A DNA stretch of 40,577 bases from Rikenellaceae bacterium (GTDB taxonomy: Bacteria > Bacteroidota > Bacteroidia > Bacteroidales > Rikenellaceae). Within the stretch, counting starts at the first letter, position 1, and each line of letters opens with the position of its first letter. The position numbers and the translations under genes are program-made. The notes beneath the pieces were generated by a model that saw only the letters and a list, made by a program, of their open reading frames with translations, was not told the DNA's origin and searched no databases. Positions 7,714 through 15,759 of the stretch are shown here, one piece after another. Where the stretch lies: contig JAFTOX010000008.1 of the NCBI GenBank assembly GCA_017463585.1, positions 1-40,577 on the forward strand, given 5' to 3'.

Positions 7714-9747
7714 ATGGGAAGAAATCAAATGAAGGCAGCAGCCGATAACATTCGAGTATTGACTGCCGCAATGGTCGAAAAAGCCAAATCGGGACACCCT
7801 GGTGGTGCAATGGGCGGTGCCGATTTCGTCAATGTGCTCTATTCGGAGTTTTTGCGTTACGATCCTGACAATACGGCTTATCCGTTCCGCGATCGTTTCT
7901 TCTTGGATCCGGGTCATATGTCGCCGATGTTGTACGGCGTGCTGGCATTGGCAGGTCATTTCTCGATGGACGAGTTGCGCGAGTTCCGTCAGTGGGGTAG
8001 CGTAACTCCCGGCCACCCTGAGTTGAATGTGGCACGCTGTGTCGAGAACTCGTCGGGTCCGCTGGGTCAGGGCCACGCGATGGCTATCGGAGCGGCTATT
8101 GCCGAGCGATTCATTGCAACACGCTTTGGCGAGTGGGCTGCTCACAAGACCTACGCCTACATCTCGGACGGTGGTATTCAGGAGGAGGTTTCGCAGGGTG
8201 TCGGTCGTCTGGCAGGCCACCTCGGTCTGAACAACCTGATTATGTACTACGATGCCAACAATATTCAGCTCTCGACAACGGTTGAGGAGGTTGATACTGA
8301 GGATATTGTGGCTAAGTACGAGGCTTGGGGCTGGCGAGTGATAAGCATCGACGGCCACTCGGAAGATGAGATTCGTGAGGCTTTGAAGGCGGCTAACGAC
8401 GAGAAGGAGCGTCCGACGCTGATCGTTGGTAAGACGATTATGGGCAAGGGCGCAGTCGGTGCTGATGGATCGAGCCGCGAGAATCTGGTTTCGACTCACG
8501 GTCAGCCGCTTAGCAAGGCTGGTGTCGATGTTGCAGCAACGATCAAGGGTTTGGGTGGCGATCCCGAGGATCCGTTCAAGGTGTTCCCTGAGGCTGAGGA
8601 GTTGTATGCAAAGCGTCGCGAGGAGTTGCGTGCGTGGGCTGCGGAGCATAAGGCTGTGGCTGAGGCTTGGAGCAAGGAGAACCCTGCCGAGGCTGCTAAG
8701 TTGGAGGCATTCTTCTCGAACAAACTGCCCGAGATCGACTACTCGACCATCAAGGTTGGCGAGGGCGTAGCAACACGTGTTGCGTCGGCGGCTGTGTTGG
8801 GCGAGTATTCGGAAAAGGTTGAGAATATGATCGTTATGTCGGCCGATCTGAGCAACTCGGATCGTACCGATGGTTTCTTGAAACATACCCACCCGATTGT
8901 GAAGGGCGACTTTACGGGTCGTTTCCTGCATATGGGCGTGAGCGAGCTGACGATGGCTTGCGTGATGAACGGTATGGCACTGCACGGTGGCGTGATCCCC
9001 GTTGGTGGTACGTTCTTCGTCTTCTCGGACTATATGAAACCCGCAATCCGTATGTCGGCATTGATGCGTCTGCACGTGGTGTTCGTTTGGACTCACGACT
9101 CGTTCCGTGTGGGCGAGGACGGTCCTACTCACCAGCCTGTTGAGCACGAGATGCAGATCCGACTGTTGGAGCACCTGCGCAATCATCGTGGCGAGCGCTC
9201 GATGGTTGTGTTGCGTCCGGCCGATTCGGCTGAGGCTATCTCGGCTTGGAAGATTGCATTGGAGGAGGAGCGCCCTGTTGGTCTGATCTTCTCGCGTCAG
9301 AATGTCGATGACGTGCCGGCAAAGGGCGAGAGCCGTTTCGAGGAGGCTATGACCGAGACGAAGCGAGGCGGTTATGTCGTTGCCGATTGCGAGGGTACGC
9401 CCGACGTAGTGATGGTTGCAAGTGGCTCGGAGGTTTCGACGCTGATCGCTGGTGCTGCGAAGTTGCGCGAGGAGGGTATCAAGACCCGCGTGGTTTCGGT
9501 ACCGAGCGAGGCTCTGTTCTTCGATCAGTCGGTAGAGTATCGCAACGAGGTTCTGCCCGAGGGTATTGTTCGCTATGGTCTGACTTCGGGTCTGCCGATG
9601 ACGTTGCAGACGCTGGTTGGTTTGACGGGCAAGATCCACGGTTTGGATCATTTCGGCTACTCGGCTCCGTTCAAGGTACTCGATGAGAAGTTCGGCTTCT
9701 CGGGCGAGACCGTTTATAAGGAGGTTAAGGAGATGTTGGGCCGATAG
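7714..9747 (+). CDS. tkt: Transketolase
   Basis: 677 residues, full length for a bacterial transketolase (E. coli 663). Visible family features: GHPGGAMGGAD near residue 30, with the His that contacts the donor sugar; DPGHMSPMLYG; the ThDP pyrophosphate/metal-binding segment around SDGGIQEEVSQG and the following DANNIQLS; and the pyrimidine-domain segment GVSELTMACVMNG, which carries the catalytic Glu that activates ThDP, followed by WTHDSFRVGEDGPTHQPVEH. It moves two-carbon ketol units between sugar phosphates in the non-oxidative pentose phosphate pathway. It has its own promoter and stands alone between clpX and an AraC-type regulator. The near-complete antisense frame is a codon-bias shadow. 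Confidence 0.96.
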   Translation: MGRNQMKAAADNIRVLTAAMVEKAKSGHPGGAMGGADFVNVLYSEFLRYDPDNTAYPFRDRFFLDPGHMSPMLYGVLALAGHFSMDELREFRQWGSVTPGHPELNVARCVENSSGPLGQGHAMAIGAAIAERFIATRFGEWAAHKTYAYISDGGIQEEVSQGVGRLAGHLGLNNLIMYYDANNIQLSTTVEEVDTEDIVAKYEAWGWRVISIDGHSEDEIREALKAANDEKERPTLIVGKTIMGKGAVGADGSSRENLVSTHGQPLSKAGVDVAATIKGLGGDPEDPFKVFPEAEELYAKRREELRAWAAEHKAVAEAWSKENPAEAAKLEAFFSNKLPEIDYSTIKVGEGVATRVASAAVLGEYSEKVENMIVMSADLSNSDRTDGFLKHTHPIVKGDFTGRFLHMGVSELTMACVMNGMALHGGVIPVGGTFFVFSDYMKPAIRMSALMRLHVVFVWTHDSFRVGEDGPTHQPVEHEMQIRLLEHLRNHRGERSMVVLRPADSAEAISAWKIALEEERPVGLIFSRQNVDDVPAKGESRFEEAMTETKRGGYVVADCEGTPDVVMVASGSEVSTLIAGAAKLREEGIKTRVVSVPSEALFFDQSVEYRNEVLPEGIVRYGLTSGLPMTLQTLVGLTGKIHGLDHFGYSAPFKVLDEKFGFSGETVYKEVKEMLGR

Positions 9748-9775
9748 GTTCCGACATTGCATAATATTGAAAATG

Positions 9776-9803
9776 GGTACCGATTCGCACGCGTGTCGGT
9801 ACC
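9776..9803. repeat. Inverted repeat just upstream of the AraC-type regulator
   Basis: GGTACCGA (9776-9783) and TCGGTACC (9796-9803) are perfect 8-bp arms. The 12-nt centre contains an 8-bp palindrome, CACGCGTG (9788-9795). There is no T run, so a terminator reading is weak. A TAATATTG (9762-9769) resembles a -7 box, which would put the repeat over the start of the regulator transcript, 16 bp before its ATG. It may be an operator or a tkt 3' hairpin. Confidence 0.55.
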
Positions 9804-9818
9804 TATTTAATAATAAAG

Positions 9819-10835
9819 ATGAAGGATCAACACCCACACGGTTGTCCGTTCCACGGCGCAGCGACCCACGACGAGCAGAGCAAACAGCAATCTGCTCCAC
9901 ACCCGCACGCCGAAATGTTCCACGGGCACCCGCACGGGCAAATGCCCCACGGTGCAATGCCTCACGGACACCCCCACGGACATACGGGCGCTCCGTCGGC
10001 TATGGCGTCACGATTGTCGTCGGCTGATGTGGGTTTCCCGCTCCGTTTGCGACGGTTGGACGCGCCCGATTCGCGTATTGAGTCGCCGTCGCCCCCGATG
10101 CGAGCTCCGATCCATACGTTCTTATGCTTGGAGTGTGGCGAGGCAATGATTGCGGTGGAGGAGGAACGTGTACTCGTGCACGGAGGAGAGTGCGTGTTGA
10201 TACCTGTGGGGCAGTCGTTTGCAGTTCTTTACTACCATAATTGCGTGGGCTATATGGGCGGTTTTGCAACCGAATTTATGTGTGATGGTCAGGCGGGCAA
10301 TATGATGCGCCGTTCGGAGTCGTTGCGAGGTTGGAAGATGGTGCGTGCGACCTTTGGCGAGGGCGAGATTCGATTTGTAGCAACGATTTTGGAACGCCTG
10401 CTCAACGAGTGCGAACGGGAGCGAAACGAGGAGATTATCCGTGCCTATTTGGCTGCGTTTTTGGTCGAGATTGACCGCCGTGTAGCAACGTCGACAACCG
10501 AAATCGATGTGCTGAGTGACCGTTTTGTGGCAATGGTTTTCGAGGCGTCGGATCGTCGTGCGAGTATTGGCGAATATGCTGAGCGTCTGGGCGTTAGCGC
10601 AGGAACTCTCTACCGCGCGGTCAAGCGAGCAACGGGCAAAACTCCGCTGGCTTGGATCGACGAGGCGGTGGTTTCGGAGGCTAAGGCGCTGTTGAGCCAT
10701 ACCGACCTTACGATCAATGAGATTGGTGCACGTGTAGGTGTGCTTGATCCGAGTTATTTCTCGCGTTTCTTCCGCAAGCAGGTCGGAATGTCGCCCGTCG
10801 ATTTCCGCGTGAAGATGAAAAAATCCCACCAATAA
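9819..10835 (+). CDS. AraC-family transcription regulator with His-rich N-terminal extension
   Basis: 338 residues. Residues 1-55 are extraordinary: 14 of 55 are His, mostly as HPHG/PHG repeats. Residues about 62-225 form a cupin-like sensor domain (LHT-type strand IHTFLCLECGEAMI, then HGGECVLIPVGQSFAV). Residues about 246-334 carry two helix-turn-helix units of the AraC type, IGEYAERLGVSAGTLYRAVK and INEIGARVGVLDPSYFSRFF. The start at 9819 is the first Met; Met62 at 10002 would remove the His-rich part, but the frame upstream is open and uses the same codons, so the long form is plausible. The gene lies directly before a TonB-dependent receptor whose promoter lacks a -33 element, so it probably activates that gene. 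Binding of a metal such as nickel, zinc or cobalt by the tail is inference. Confidence 0.88.
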   Translation: MKDQHPHGCPFHGAATHDEQSKQQSAPHPHAEMFHGHPHGQMPHGAMPHGHPHGHTGAPSAMASRLSSADVGFPLRLRRLDAPDSRIESPSPPMRAPIHTFLCLECGEAMIAVEEERVLVHGGECVLIPVGQSFAVLYYHNCVGYMGGFATEFMCDGQAGNMMRRSESLRGWKMVRATFGEGEIRFVATILERLLNECERERNEEIIRAYLAAFLVEIDRRVATSTTEIDVLSDRFVAMVFEASDRRASIGEYAERLGVSAGTLYRAVKRATGKTPLAWIDEAVVSEAKALLSHTDLTINEIGARVGVLDPSYFSRFFRKQVGMSPVDFRVKMKKSHQ

Positions 10836-10870
10836 TAATTATCGTCCTATCATTTTGCGATGAAGTGCAG

Positions 10871-10878
10871 TATCTTTG
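10871..10878 (+). promoter_or_regulatory. -7 box of the TonB-dependent receptor gene
   Basis: TATCTTTG is a perfect TAnnTTTG box 26 bp before the receptor ATG. The only nearby TTTG (10854-10857) is 13 nt away, too close for a normal -33. A weak or missing -33 fits a promoter that needs an activator, such as the AraC-type protein encoded just upstream. Confidence 0.6.
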
Positions 10879-10904
10879 CGTTGTTGAAAGGTATGTAATC
10901 ATCA

Positions 10905-13145
10905 ATGCGATTTGCACTCACAATATTCACACTTTTGATAGTAGCCAAGGCGTCGGCACAACGTGTCGATACGCTTGCTGTGTATGACGTTCCCGAGGTT
11001 TCGGTTACGGCGCAGATCAAGCAGGCGGGTCTGATTGAGCACTCGGTGGCAAAGACGGAGGTATTTATGTATGACGCTGAACGTGAGTCGATTGATGATA
11101 TGCGTTCGATGTCGAGCTACGCTCCCAATTTCTATGTACCCGACTATGGATCACGTATGACCTCGTCGATCTATATGCGCGGTATGGGCGCCCGAATTGA
11201 CCAGCCCGCAGTGGGTTTGTATGTCGATGACGCCCCCGTTCTCAACAAAAATGCTTTCGATTTCGATGTTTTCGATCTGCGTAGTGTCAAGCTGCTGCGT
11301 GGTCCGCAGAGTACGCTCTATGGTCGCAATACGATGGCGGGCGTGATGGACGTGCATACGTTGTCGCCCTTTTCGTACTCGGGCACACGTTTGGCAGCGG
11401 AGTACGGAACGGCTAACACGGTGAAAGTTCGTGCGTCGCACTATGCGCTTGTAGGCGAGGAGGTTGGAGTGTCGGTGGGTGGTTACTTCCGCCATACTGA
11501 CGGACAGTTCACTAATGAATACGATGGTGAGCGACTCGATTGGGAGCACGGTGGTGGCGGTCGCGCGAAGGTCGAGTGGCGCAATGGGGCGATGTCGTTG
11601 AGCAATACTTTTTCGGTCGATGCGACCAATCAGGGCGGCTGGCCCTATCGACTGATCGACAAGGCGAGTGGCGAGAAGTTGCAGACCAATTACAACGATC
11701 CGAGTAACTATACCCGCCTTTCGTTGAGCGACGCTCTGAGATTTGCCTATAAGGGTGATAATTATACACTTACGAGTGTAACGTCGTGGTCCTATCTGGA
11801 CGATTGTATGACCCTTGATCAGGACTTCACTCCGCGCTCGATGTTCACCTTGCAGCAGGCTCAGCGTGAGCATACGCTGACCGAGGAGGTGATTGTAAAA
11901 TATGATCCCACGAAGCGTTATTCGGCTCGTTTTGGCGCATTTGCGTTCTACAAACACCTCAATATGGCGGCTCCCGTGCGATTCAAACGCGATGGTATCG
12001 ACGAGCTGATCCTCGCCAATGCCAATAAGGGGATCCAGACGATGTTCCCCGACCACGCCATCGAGATCGAGGAGCGAGAGTTCGACATCACGAGCGACTT
12101 CCGCAATCCGACGTGGGGCGCGGCGCTGTTCCACACCTCGGAGGTGAAGTTGGGGCATTGGTCGTTGGGTGCAGGTGTCCGTTTCGACTATGAGCAGACG
12201 ACACTCCGCTACGATAGCCGTGCCACGATCCACTACCGTTTTACGATGACAATGCCCCGATTCAAGCAACTCGATTCGAAGTTTGTGGGTAGCAACCGCA
12301 AGTCGTTCTTCGAGGTGCTGCCGCGTGTGGCGGTGAATTATAACGCTCCGAAATTCAACGCATACGCCACGGTGTCAAAGGGTTACAAGGCGGGTGGATT
12401 CAATACGCAGATCTTCTCGGATATTCTCCAAAATCGAATGATGACCGATATGATGGAGGATTTGGGTGTCTATCTCGACCAGACGGGACCGAGCTACGAT
12501 ACGGCCGAGGCTACGGGCTACAAACCCGAACATAGTTGGAACTATGAACTTGGAGCGAGCTACACTCCTTCGCCGAAATTTTCGACCGATGTGTCGCTGT
12601 TCTATATCGACTGCCGCGATCAGCAGCTGACCGTTTTTCCGGCAGGTAAGAGTACGGGACGTATGATGACAAATGCCGGACGCACACGTAGTTACGGTGT
12701 TGAGGCAACGGTCGATTGGTGGCCGGTGAAGAACCTCGATCTGCGTGCAGCATACGGCTATACGAATGCCCGTTTTTTGAAATATAATGACGGCAATAAC
12801 GACTATCGCGGTCGCTATGTGCCTTATGCTCCGCAACATACGTTGTCGCTCAGTGGCGACTACACGTGGCACGTGAATCGCACGTTGTCGCGCATTCGTC
12901 TGCACGCCGATTGGCGCAGTGTAGGTCGAATCTATTGGAACGAGGCAAATACACTCAGTCAGCCATTTTATGGGCTGTTGGGGGCGTCGGTGGCGTTTGA
13001 TTTTGCTCGTTGGACCATTGAGGTGTGGGGGCGCAACCTGACGGGCGAGGAGTATGATACGTTCTACTTTGTGTCGGTGGGTAATGCGTTTATGCAGAGC
13101 GGTCGCCCGCGCCAATTTGGAGTGAAGTTATCGTTTGATTTTTAA
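10905..13145 (+). CDS. TonB-dependent outer membrane receptor (siderophore/metal type)
   Basis: 746 residues with a 19-residue signal peptide ending KASAQ. There is no N-terminal carboxypeptidase-like domain, so it is not SusC type. Residues about 30-145 form the plug (SSIYMRGMGARIDQPAVGLY, then VKLLRGPQSTLYGRNTMAG, the conserved plug motif). The rest is a 22-strand type barrel ending FGVKLSFDF with terminal Phe. Such receptors use TonB-ExbBD energy to import iron chelates, haem, cobalamin or other metal complexes. It lies between an AraC-type regulator with a His-rich tail and a small lipoprotein, 21 bp downstream, which together look like one regulated uptake cassette. The ligand is unknown. 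Confidence 0.93.
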   Translation: MRFALTIFTLLIVAKASAQRVDTLAVYDVPEVSVTAQIKQAGLIEHSVAKTEVFMYDAERESIDDMRSMSSYAPNFYVPDYGSRMTSSIYMRGMGARIDQPAVGLYVDDAPVLNKNAFDFDVFDLRSVKLLRGPQSTLYGRNTMAGVMDVHTLSPFSYSGTRLAAEYGTANTVKVRASHYALVGEEVGVSVGGYFRHTDGQFTNEYDGERLDWEHGGGGRAKVEWRNGAMSLSNTFSVDATNQGGWPYRLIDKASGEKLQTNYNDPSNYTRLSLSDALRFAYKGDNYTLTSVTSWSYLDDCMTLDQDFTPRSMFTLQQAQREHTLTEEVIVKYDPTKRYSARFGAFAFYKHLNMAAPVRFKRDGIDELILANANKGIQTMFPDHAIEIEEREFDITSDFRNPTWGAALFHTSEVKLGHWSLGAGVRFDYEQTTLRYDSRATIHYRFTMTMPRFKQLDSKFVGSNRKSFFEVLPRVAVNYNAPKFNAYATVSKGYKAGGFNTQIFSDILQNRMMTDMMEDLGVYLDQTGPSYDTAEATGYKPEHSWNYELGASYTPSPKFSTDVSLFYIDCRDQQLTVFPAGKSTGRMMTNAGRTRSYGVEATVDWWPVKNLDLRAAYGYTNARFLKYNDGNNDYRGRYVPYAPQHTLSLSGDYTWHVNRTLSRIRLHADWRSVGRIYWNEANTLSQPFYGLLGASVAFDFARWTIEVWGRNLTGEEYDTFYFVSVGNAFMQSGRPRQFGVKLSFDF

Positions 13146-13166
13146 CCATTTAAAACCTAATAAAGT

Positions 13167-13631
13167 ATGAAAATTTTTAAGATTTTTGCACTCGCAGCGA
13201 TGATGTTCGGTATGGTCGCTTGCGACAATGAGCAGACTCCCGAACCGGTTATCGACCTCGATACCACGTCGGCTTACAATGGCACCGTATCGGTAGTTGT
13301 TAATGGCGAGACCGTTTCGACACCTAACAGCTTGATCGAGATCGTTCCTTCGGAGGACGGCAAGTCGTTCAGCATCGTGTTCAAGATGATTAAGTTTGTG
13401 CCCCAGATGCCCGCTTTGGATATCACTATTCCGACCGTAAATTATACGATCGAAGAGGGTGTGATTTCGTTTGTGGCTGAGGGTATTATCCCCATCTGTA
13501 TGGGCGGTGAGTTCCCGCAGTATATCGTAACGCAGTTGAAGGGTACGATCACTGCGACTTCGATCGATTTGTCGTTGAAGTTTGGTGAGTTTGAGACCTC
13601 GTTCAAGGGCTCGCTCCAAACCAACGCATAG
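13167..13631 (+). CDS. Small beta-rich lipoprotein, calycin-like
   Basis: 154 residues. Residues 1-18 are a lipoprotein signal, lipobox MVAC, Cys19, with DNEQ behind it. The mature domain of about 130 residues is alternating beta strands (YNGTVSVVVNGE, then IVPSEDGKSFSIVFKMIKF, then ITATSIDLSLKF), the pattern of Bacteroidetes calycin-like lipoproteins that form a small barrel. It starts 21 bp after the TonB-dependent receptor gene and ends at a terminator, so it is the last gene of that unit. A role as a surface ligand-binding partner of the receptor is inferred from position only. Confidence 0.8.
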   Translation: MKIFKIFALAAMMFGMVACDNEQTPEPVIDLDTTSAYNGTVSVVVNGETVSTPNSLIEIVPSEDGKSFSIVFKMIKFVPQMPALDITIPTVNYTIEEGVISFVAEGIIPICMGGEFPQYIVTQLKGTITATSIDLSLKFGEFETSFKGSLQTNA

Positions 13632-13651
13632 TTGGTCGCGCTGACTAAACG

Positions 13652-13687
13652 AAAAATCCGCCTCGAACACTCGGGGCGGATTTTTTT
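13652..13687. terminator. Bidirectional intrinsic terminator
   Basis: AAAAATCCGCC (13652-13662) pairs with GGCGGATTTTT (13675-13685) around a 12-nt loop, with a T run to 13687 on the plus strand and a T run of five on the minus strand. It ends the receptor/lipoprotein unit from the left and can end the rlmH unit from the right. Confidence 0.9.
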
Positions 13688-13716
13688 GTGTTTATATCAA
13701 ATTTGTAGATGAAATA

Positions 13717-13737
13717 TTGAATCTTGAATCTTGAATT
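13717..13737. repeat. Heptamer tandem repeat (3 units, TTGAATC/TTGAATT)
   Basis: Three head-to-tail 7-bp units: TTGAATC, TTGAATC, TTGAATT. The repeat lies in the gap between a terminator and the rlmH stop codon and is related to four other arrays in this window (21728, 21891, 40431, 40546). Confidence 0.8.
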
Positions 13738-13740
13738 TCG

Positions 13741-14214
13741 CTACTCGTGGTGATAGGGCTCGTTGTTGAGGATCGTGAAGGCGCGGTAGATCTGCTCGGC
13801 GAAGATTGCGCGCACGATCTGGTGCGAGAAGGTCATCTCCGAGAGCGACAGCGAGAAGTTGCCACGCGCATACATCTCCTCCGAGAATCCGTACGGGCCG
13901 CCAATCACAAAGCACAGACGTTTCAGTCCGCTATTCATTCGTTTTTGCAGCCAAAAAGCAAAATCGACCGAGCGCATTTGACGTCCGCGCTCGTCCATCA
14001 ATACGACGTAGTCGCTATCGGTCAGCAGTCGCATAATTGCCTCGCCCTCAGCCTTTTTCTGTTGCGCAAAGCTCATACTGCGCGTGTTGCGCACATCGGG
14101 AACAATCGTGATGCCGAAACGCACGTAGTTCGAGATTCGCTTCTGGTACATCTCGACCAGCGCAGCTACCTGTGGCGAGTCGGTCTTGCCGACAACAATC
14201 AGTTCGACGTTCAT
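13741..14214 (-). CDS. rlmH: 23S rRNA pseudouridine-1915 N3-methyltransferase
   Basis: 157 residues, matching E. coli RlmH (155). It is an alpha/beta-knot (SPOUT) methyltransferase. The SAM-binding knot is clear: VIGGPYGF near residue 105 and SLSLSEMTFSHQIVRAIFAE near the C-terminus, ending in the family-typical YRAFTILNNEPYHH. It methylates pseudouridine 1915 in helix 69 of 23S rRNA in assembled 70S ribosomes. The gene is 12 bp downstream of the GH2-like gene on the minus strand, so the two are probably co-transcribed. Confidence 0.96.
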   Translation of the reverse strand: MNVELIVVGKTDSPQVAALVEMYQKRISNYVRFGITIVPDVRNTRSMSFAQQKKAEGEAIMRLLTDSDYVVLMDERGRQMRSVDFAFWLQKRMNSGLKRLCFVIGGPYGFSEEMYARGNFSLSLSEMTFSHQIVRAIFAEQIYRAFTILNNEPYHHE

Positions 14215-14226
14215 CGTGCGCGTGTA

Positions 14227-15576
14227 TTATTCAATCGTTGCGGGCAACTGCCAATCGCTGTTCCACTCGCCGTCGGCATCGCGATAGACAATCGGACGCT
14301 CATCGCCCTGAGCTTTAAGCCATTGGTACGCCTTGTACATACAATAACCGTTGCCCGAATTGCCGCCGAGCGACCACGCAATAATGCAGGTGCGGTTGCG
14401 GTTGCGACGATACATACGGCGCACGCGATCAATGTACTCATCGACTAACGTGGGGTCGTTCGAGGGTGTTCCGCCAATGGTGCGCTGGTCACGACCGCGC
14501 TCGACGTTGAGGTTTGCCTGATCGACCACAAACAGACCCACCTGCTCGCATTGATTGTAGAACCAATATGCCTGCGGATAATCGACGTAAATCGTATTTA
14601 CGCCACGCGACTTCAATGCACGCAGATCTTTGAGTGTCTGTGCGCGGCTCTTCTCGGCATTGTAGCGTGCTGCTTTGATCTTGAACTCTTTGCCGTTGCG
14701 CAACAGACGCTCGCCATCGAAACGGGTGTCGCCAAAGCAGAGGCGAATGGGTATGTAGTCGGTCATCATCTGACCGAGCTTGCTGTACATTGTGAGCTTG
14801 TAGAGATGGGGTGTGCGCTGCGACCAAAGCCATTGGTTGGTCTTGTAGATCGGCATACGGAAATGGACCGTATCGACGCTATGACCCTCGATCGAGCACT
14901 CGCGCATATTGTAATCTTGGAGTTTGCCTGCGGGGTCGGTCAGGTCGTAACCCACCTCCATTGTTTCGGTATAGTTGTGCGAGTTGCCGGCGATGATGTC
15001 GAGTTCGAGCCAACCGAACGTGCGGGTCGAGTCGGGCTCGAAACGAACGTCATAGTCATAGATTCGCAATTTGGGCTGCGAGTAGATGTAGCTATTCTCG
15101 AACTGCGCACGGGGATTGGCTGCGAGCGACGAACTGAGCAGCGGCTCGCCCGAGGTCTCGACGTCGATTACGATTGCATTTTGACCGTGATTGACGTAGG
15201 GCGAGATGTAGAACTCCATCGGGGTGCGGGTATCGGTCGAACGACCTACAAGTGAATCGTTTACGTAGACCGAATATGCGCCGTGCGGATTCTCGATATG
15301 CAGATACATATCGCGGTTATTCCAAATTTGAGGCACTTCGAGTACCTGTCCCACGCTCTGCTCGGTTGCGGTGCTGGTGAGCGCTACGGGGGCAAATGTG
15401 ACGTATTGTTGAACGTTTGTACGGTTGTCGTCGTTGGCGTTGCGACGGGTGTCGAAACTCATAATTTCGGAGCGTGCGGGTGCGGCGCCACGGCTGACGT
15501 GTGAGGTTTGTGCAGCAAGGTCAAGTGCAAAAAAAGTTGCCACAATGGCGAGTATTGTTAAACGTTTCATTTTCAT
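14227..15576 (-). CDS. GH2-fold secreted protein with lost catalytic residues (probable pseudoenzyme)
   Basis: The frame is open further upstream, but the signal peptide (MKMKRLTILAIVATFFALDLAAQ) puts the start at 15576, giving 449 residues. The N-terminal jelly roll has the GH2 sugar-binding-domain signature (RDMYLHIENPHGAYSVYVND). An Ig-like domain follows, ending in LWSQRTPHLYKL, then part of a TIM barrel with the LacZ-like order. The catalytic region is altered: the WSLGNE acid/base motif reads WSLGGN (Asn406 instead of Glu), and the DEANIETHG metal/substrate segment reads DQANLNVERG. The protein stops about 45 residues later, before the region that carries the GH2 nucleophile Glu. It should not hydrolyse glycosides by the retaining mechanism; carbohydrate binding may remain. 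It precedes rlmH by 12 bp. Confidence 0.85.
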   Translation of the reverse strand: MKMKRLTILAIVATFFALDLAAQTSHVSRGAAPARSEIMSFDTRRNANDDNRTNVQQYVTFAPVALTSTATEQSVGQVLEVPQIWNNRDMYLHIENPHGAYSVYVNDSLVGRSTDTRTPMEFYISPYVNHGQNAIVIDVETSGEPLLSSSLAANPRAQFENSYIYSQPKLRIYDYDVRFEPDSTRTFGWLELDIIAGNSHNYTETMEVGYDLTDPAGKLQDYNMRECSIEGHSVDTVHFRMPIYKTNQWLWSQRTPHLYKLTMYSKLGQMMTDYIPIRLCFGDTRFDGERLLRNGKEFKIKAARYNAEKSRAQTLKDLRALKSRGVNTIYVDYPQAYWFYNQCEQVGLFVVDQANLNVERGRDQRTIGGTPSNDPTLVDEYIDRVRRMYRRNRNRTCIIAWSLGGNSGNGYCMYKAYQWLKAQGDERPIVYRDADGEWNSDWQLPATIE

Positions 15577-15622
15577 TGAGTTGAATGGTGTTGCCGTGTT
15601 CGGGCGAACAAAAATTATCGTA

Positions 15623-15653
15623 CAAAAGTAAATTTTTTTCGTCATACTTGCAA
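15623..15653 (-). promoter_or_regulatory. Promoter of the GH2-like gene/rlmH
   Basis: Read on the minus strand, TTG (15653-15651), 20 nt, then TACTTTTG (15630-15623) matches the Bacteroidetes consensus. The -7 box lies 46 bp before the Met codon at 15576, which supports that start over upstream ones, since these would lie at or before the promoter. Confidence 0.7.
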
Positions 15654-15681
15654 CATTTCGCCCTTCTCGAACGTCTATATA

Positions 15682-15712
15682 TTGTAGAAGCGATGAAAAA
15701 ATCGTATCTTTG
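15682..15712 (+). promoter_or_regulatory. Promoter of the 15760 lipoprotein gene
   Basis: TTG (15682-15684), 20 nt, then TATCTTTG (15705-15712), 47 bp before the ATG. It faces away from the promoter at 15623-15653; their -33 elements are about 29 bp apart. Confidence 0.7.
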
Positions 15713-15759
15713 GCGCACAAAAGTGCCTGTTTGAAATATAAATATTAACAATTAATACA

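Noticed and set aside
7711..9957. 748-residue frame antisense to transketolase
   Set aside because: Same codon-bias effect; it also runs through the AraC-type regulator start and has no recognisable domain.
9831..9983. Repeat-like CAC-rich stretch that might be a CRISPR-type or tandem repeat
   Set aside because: It is in frame and encodes the His-rich tail of the AraC-type regulator; units are irregular and there are no spacers.
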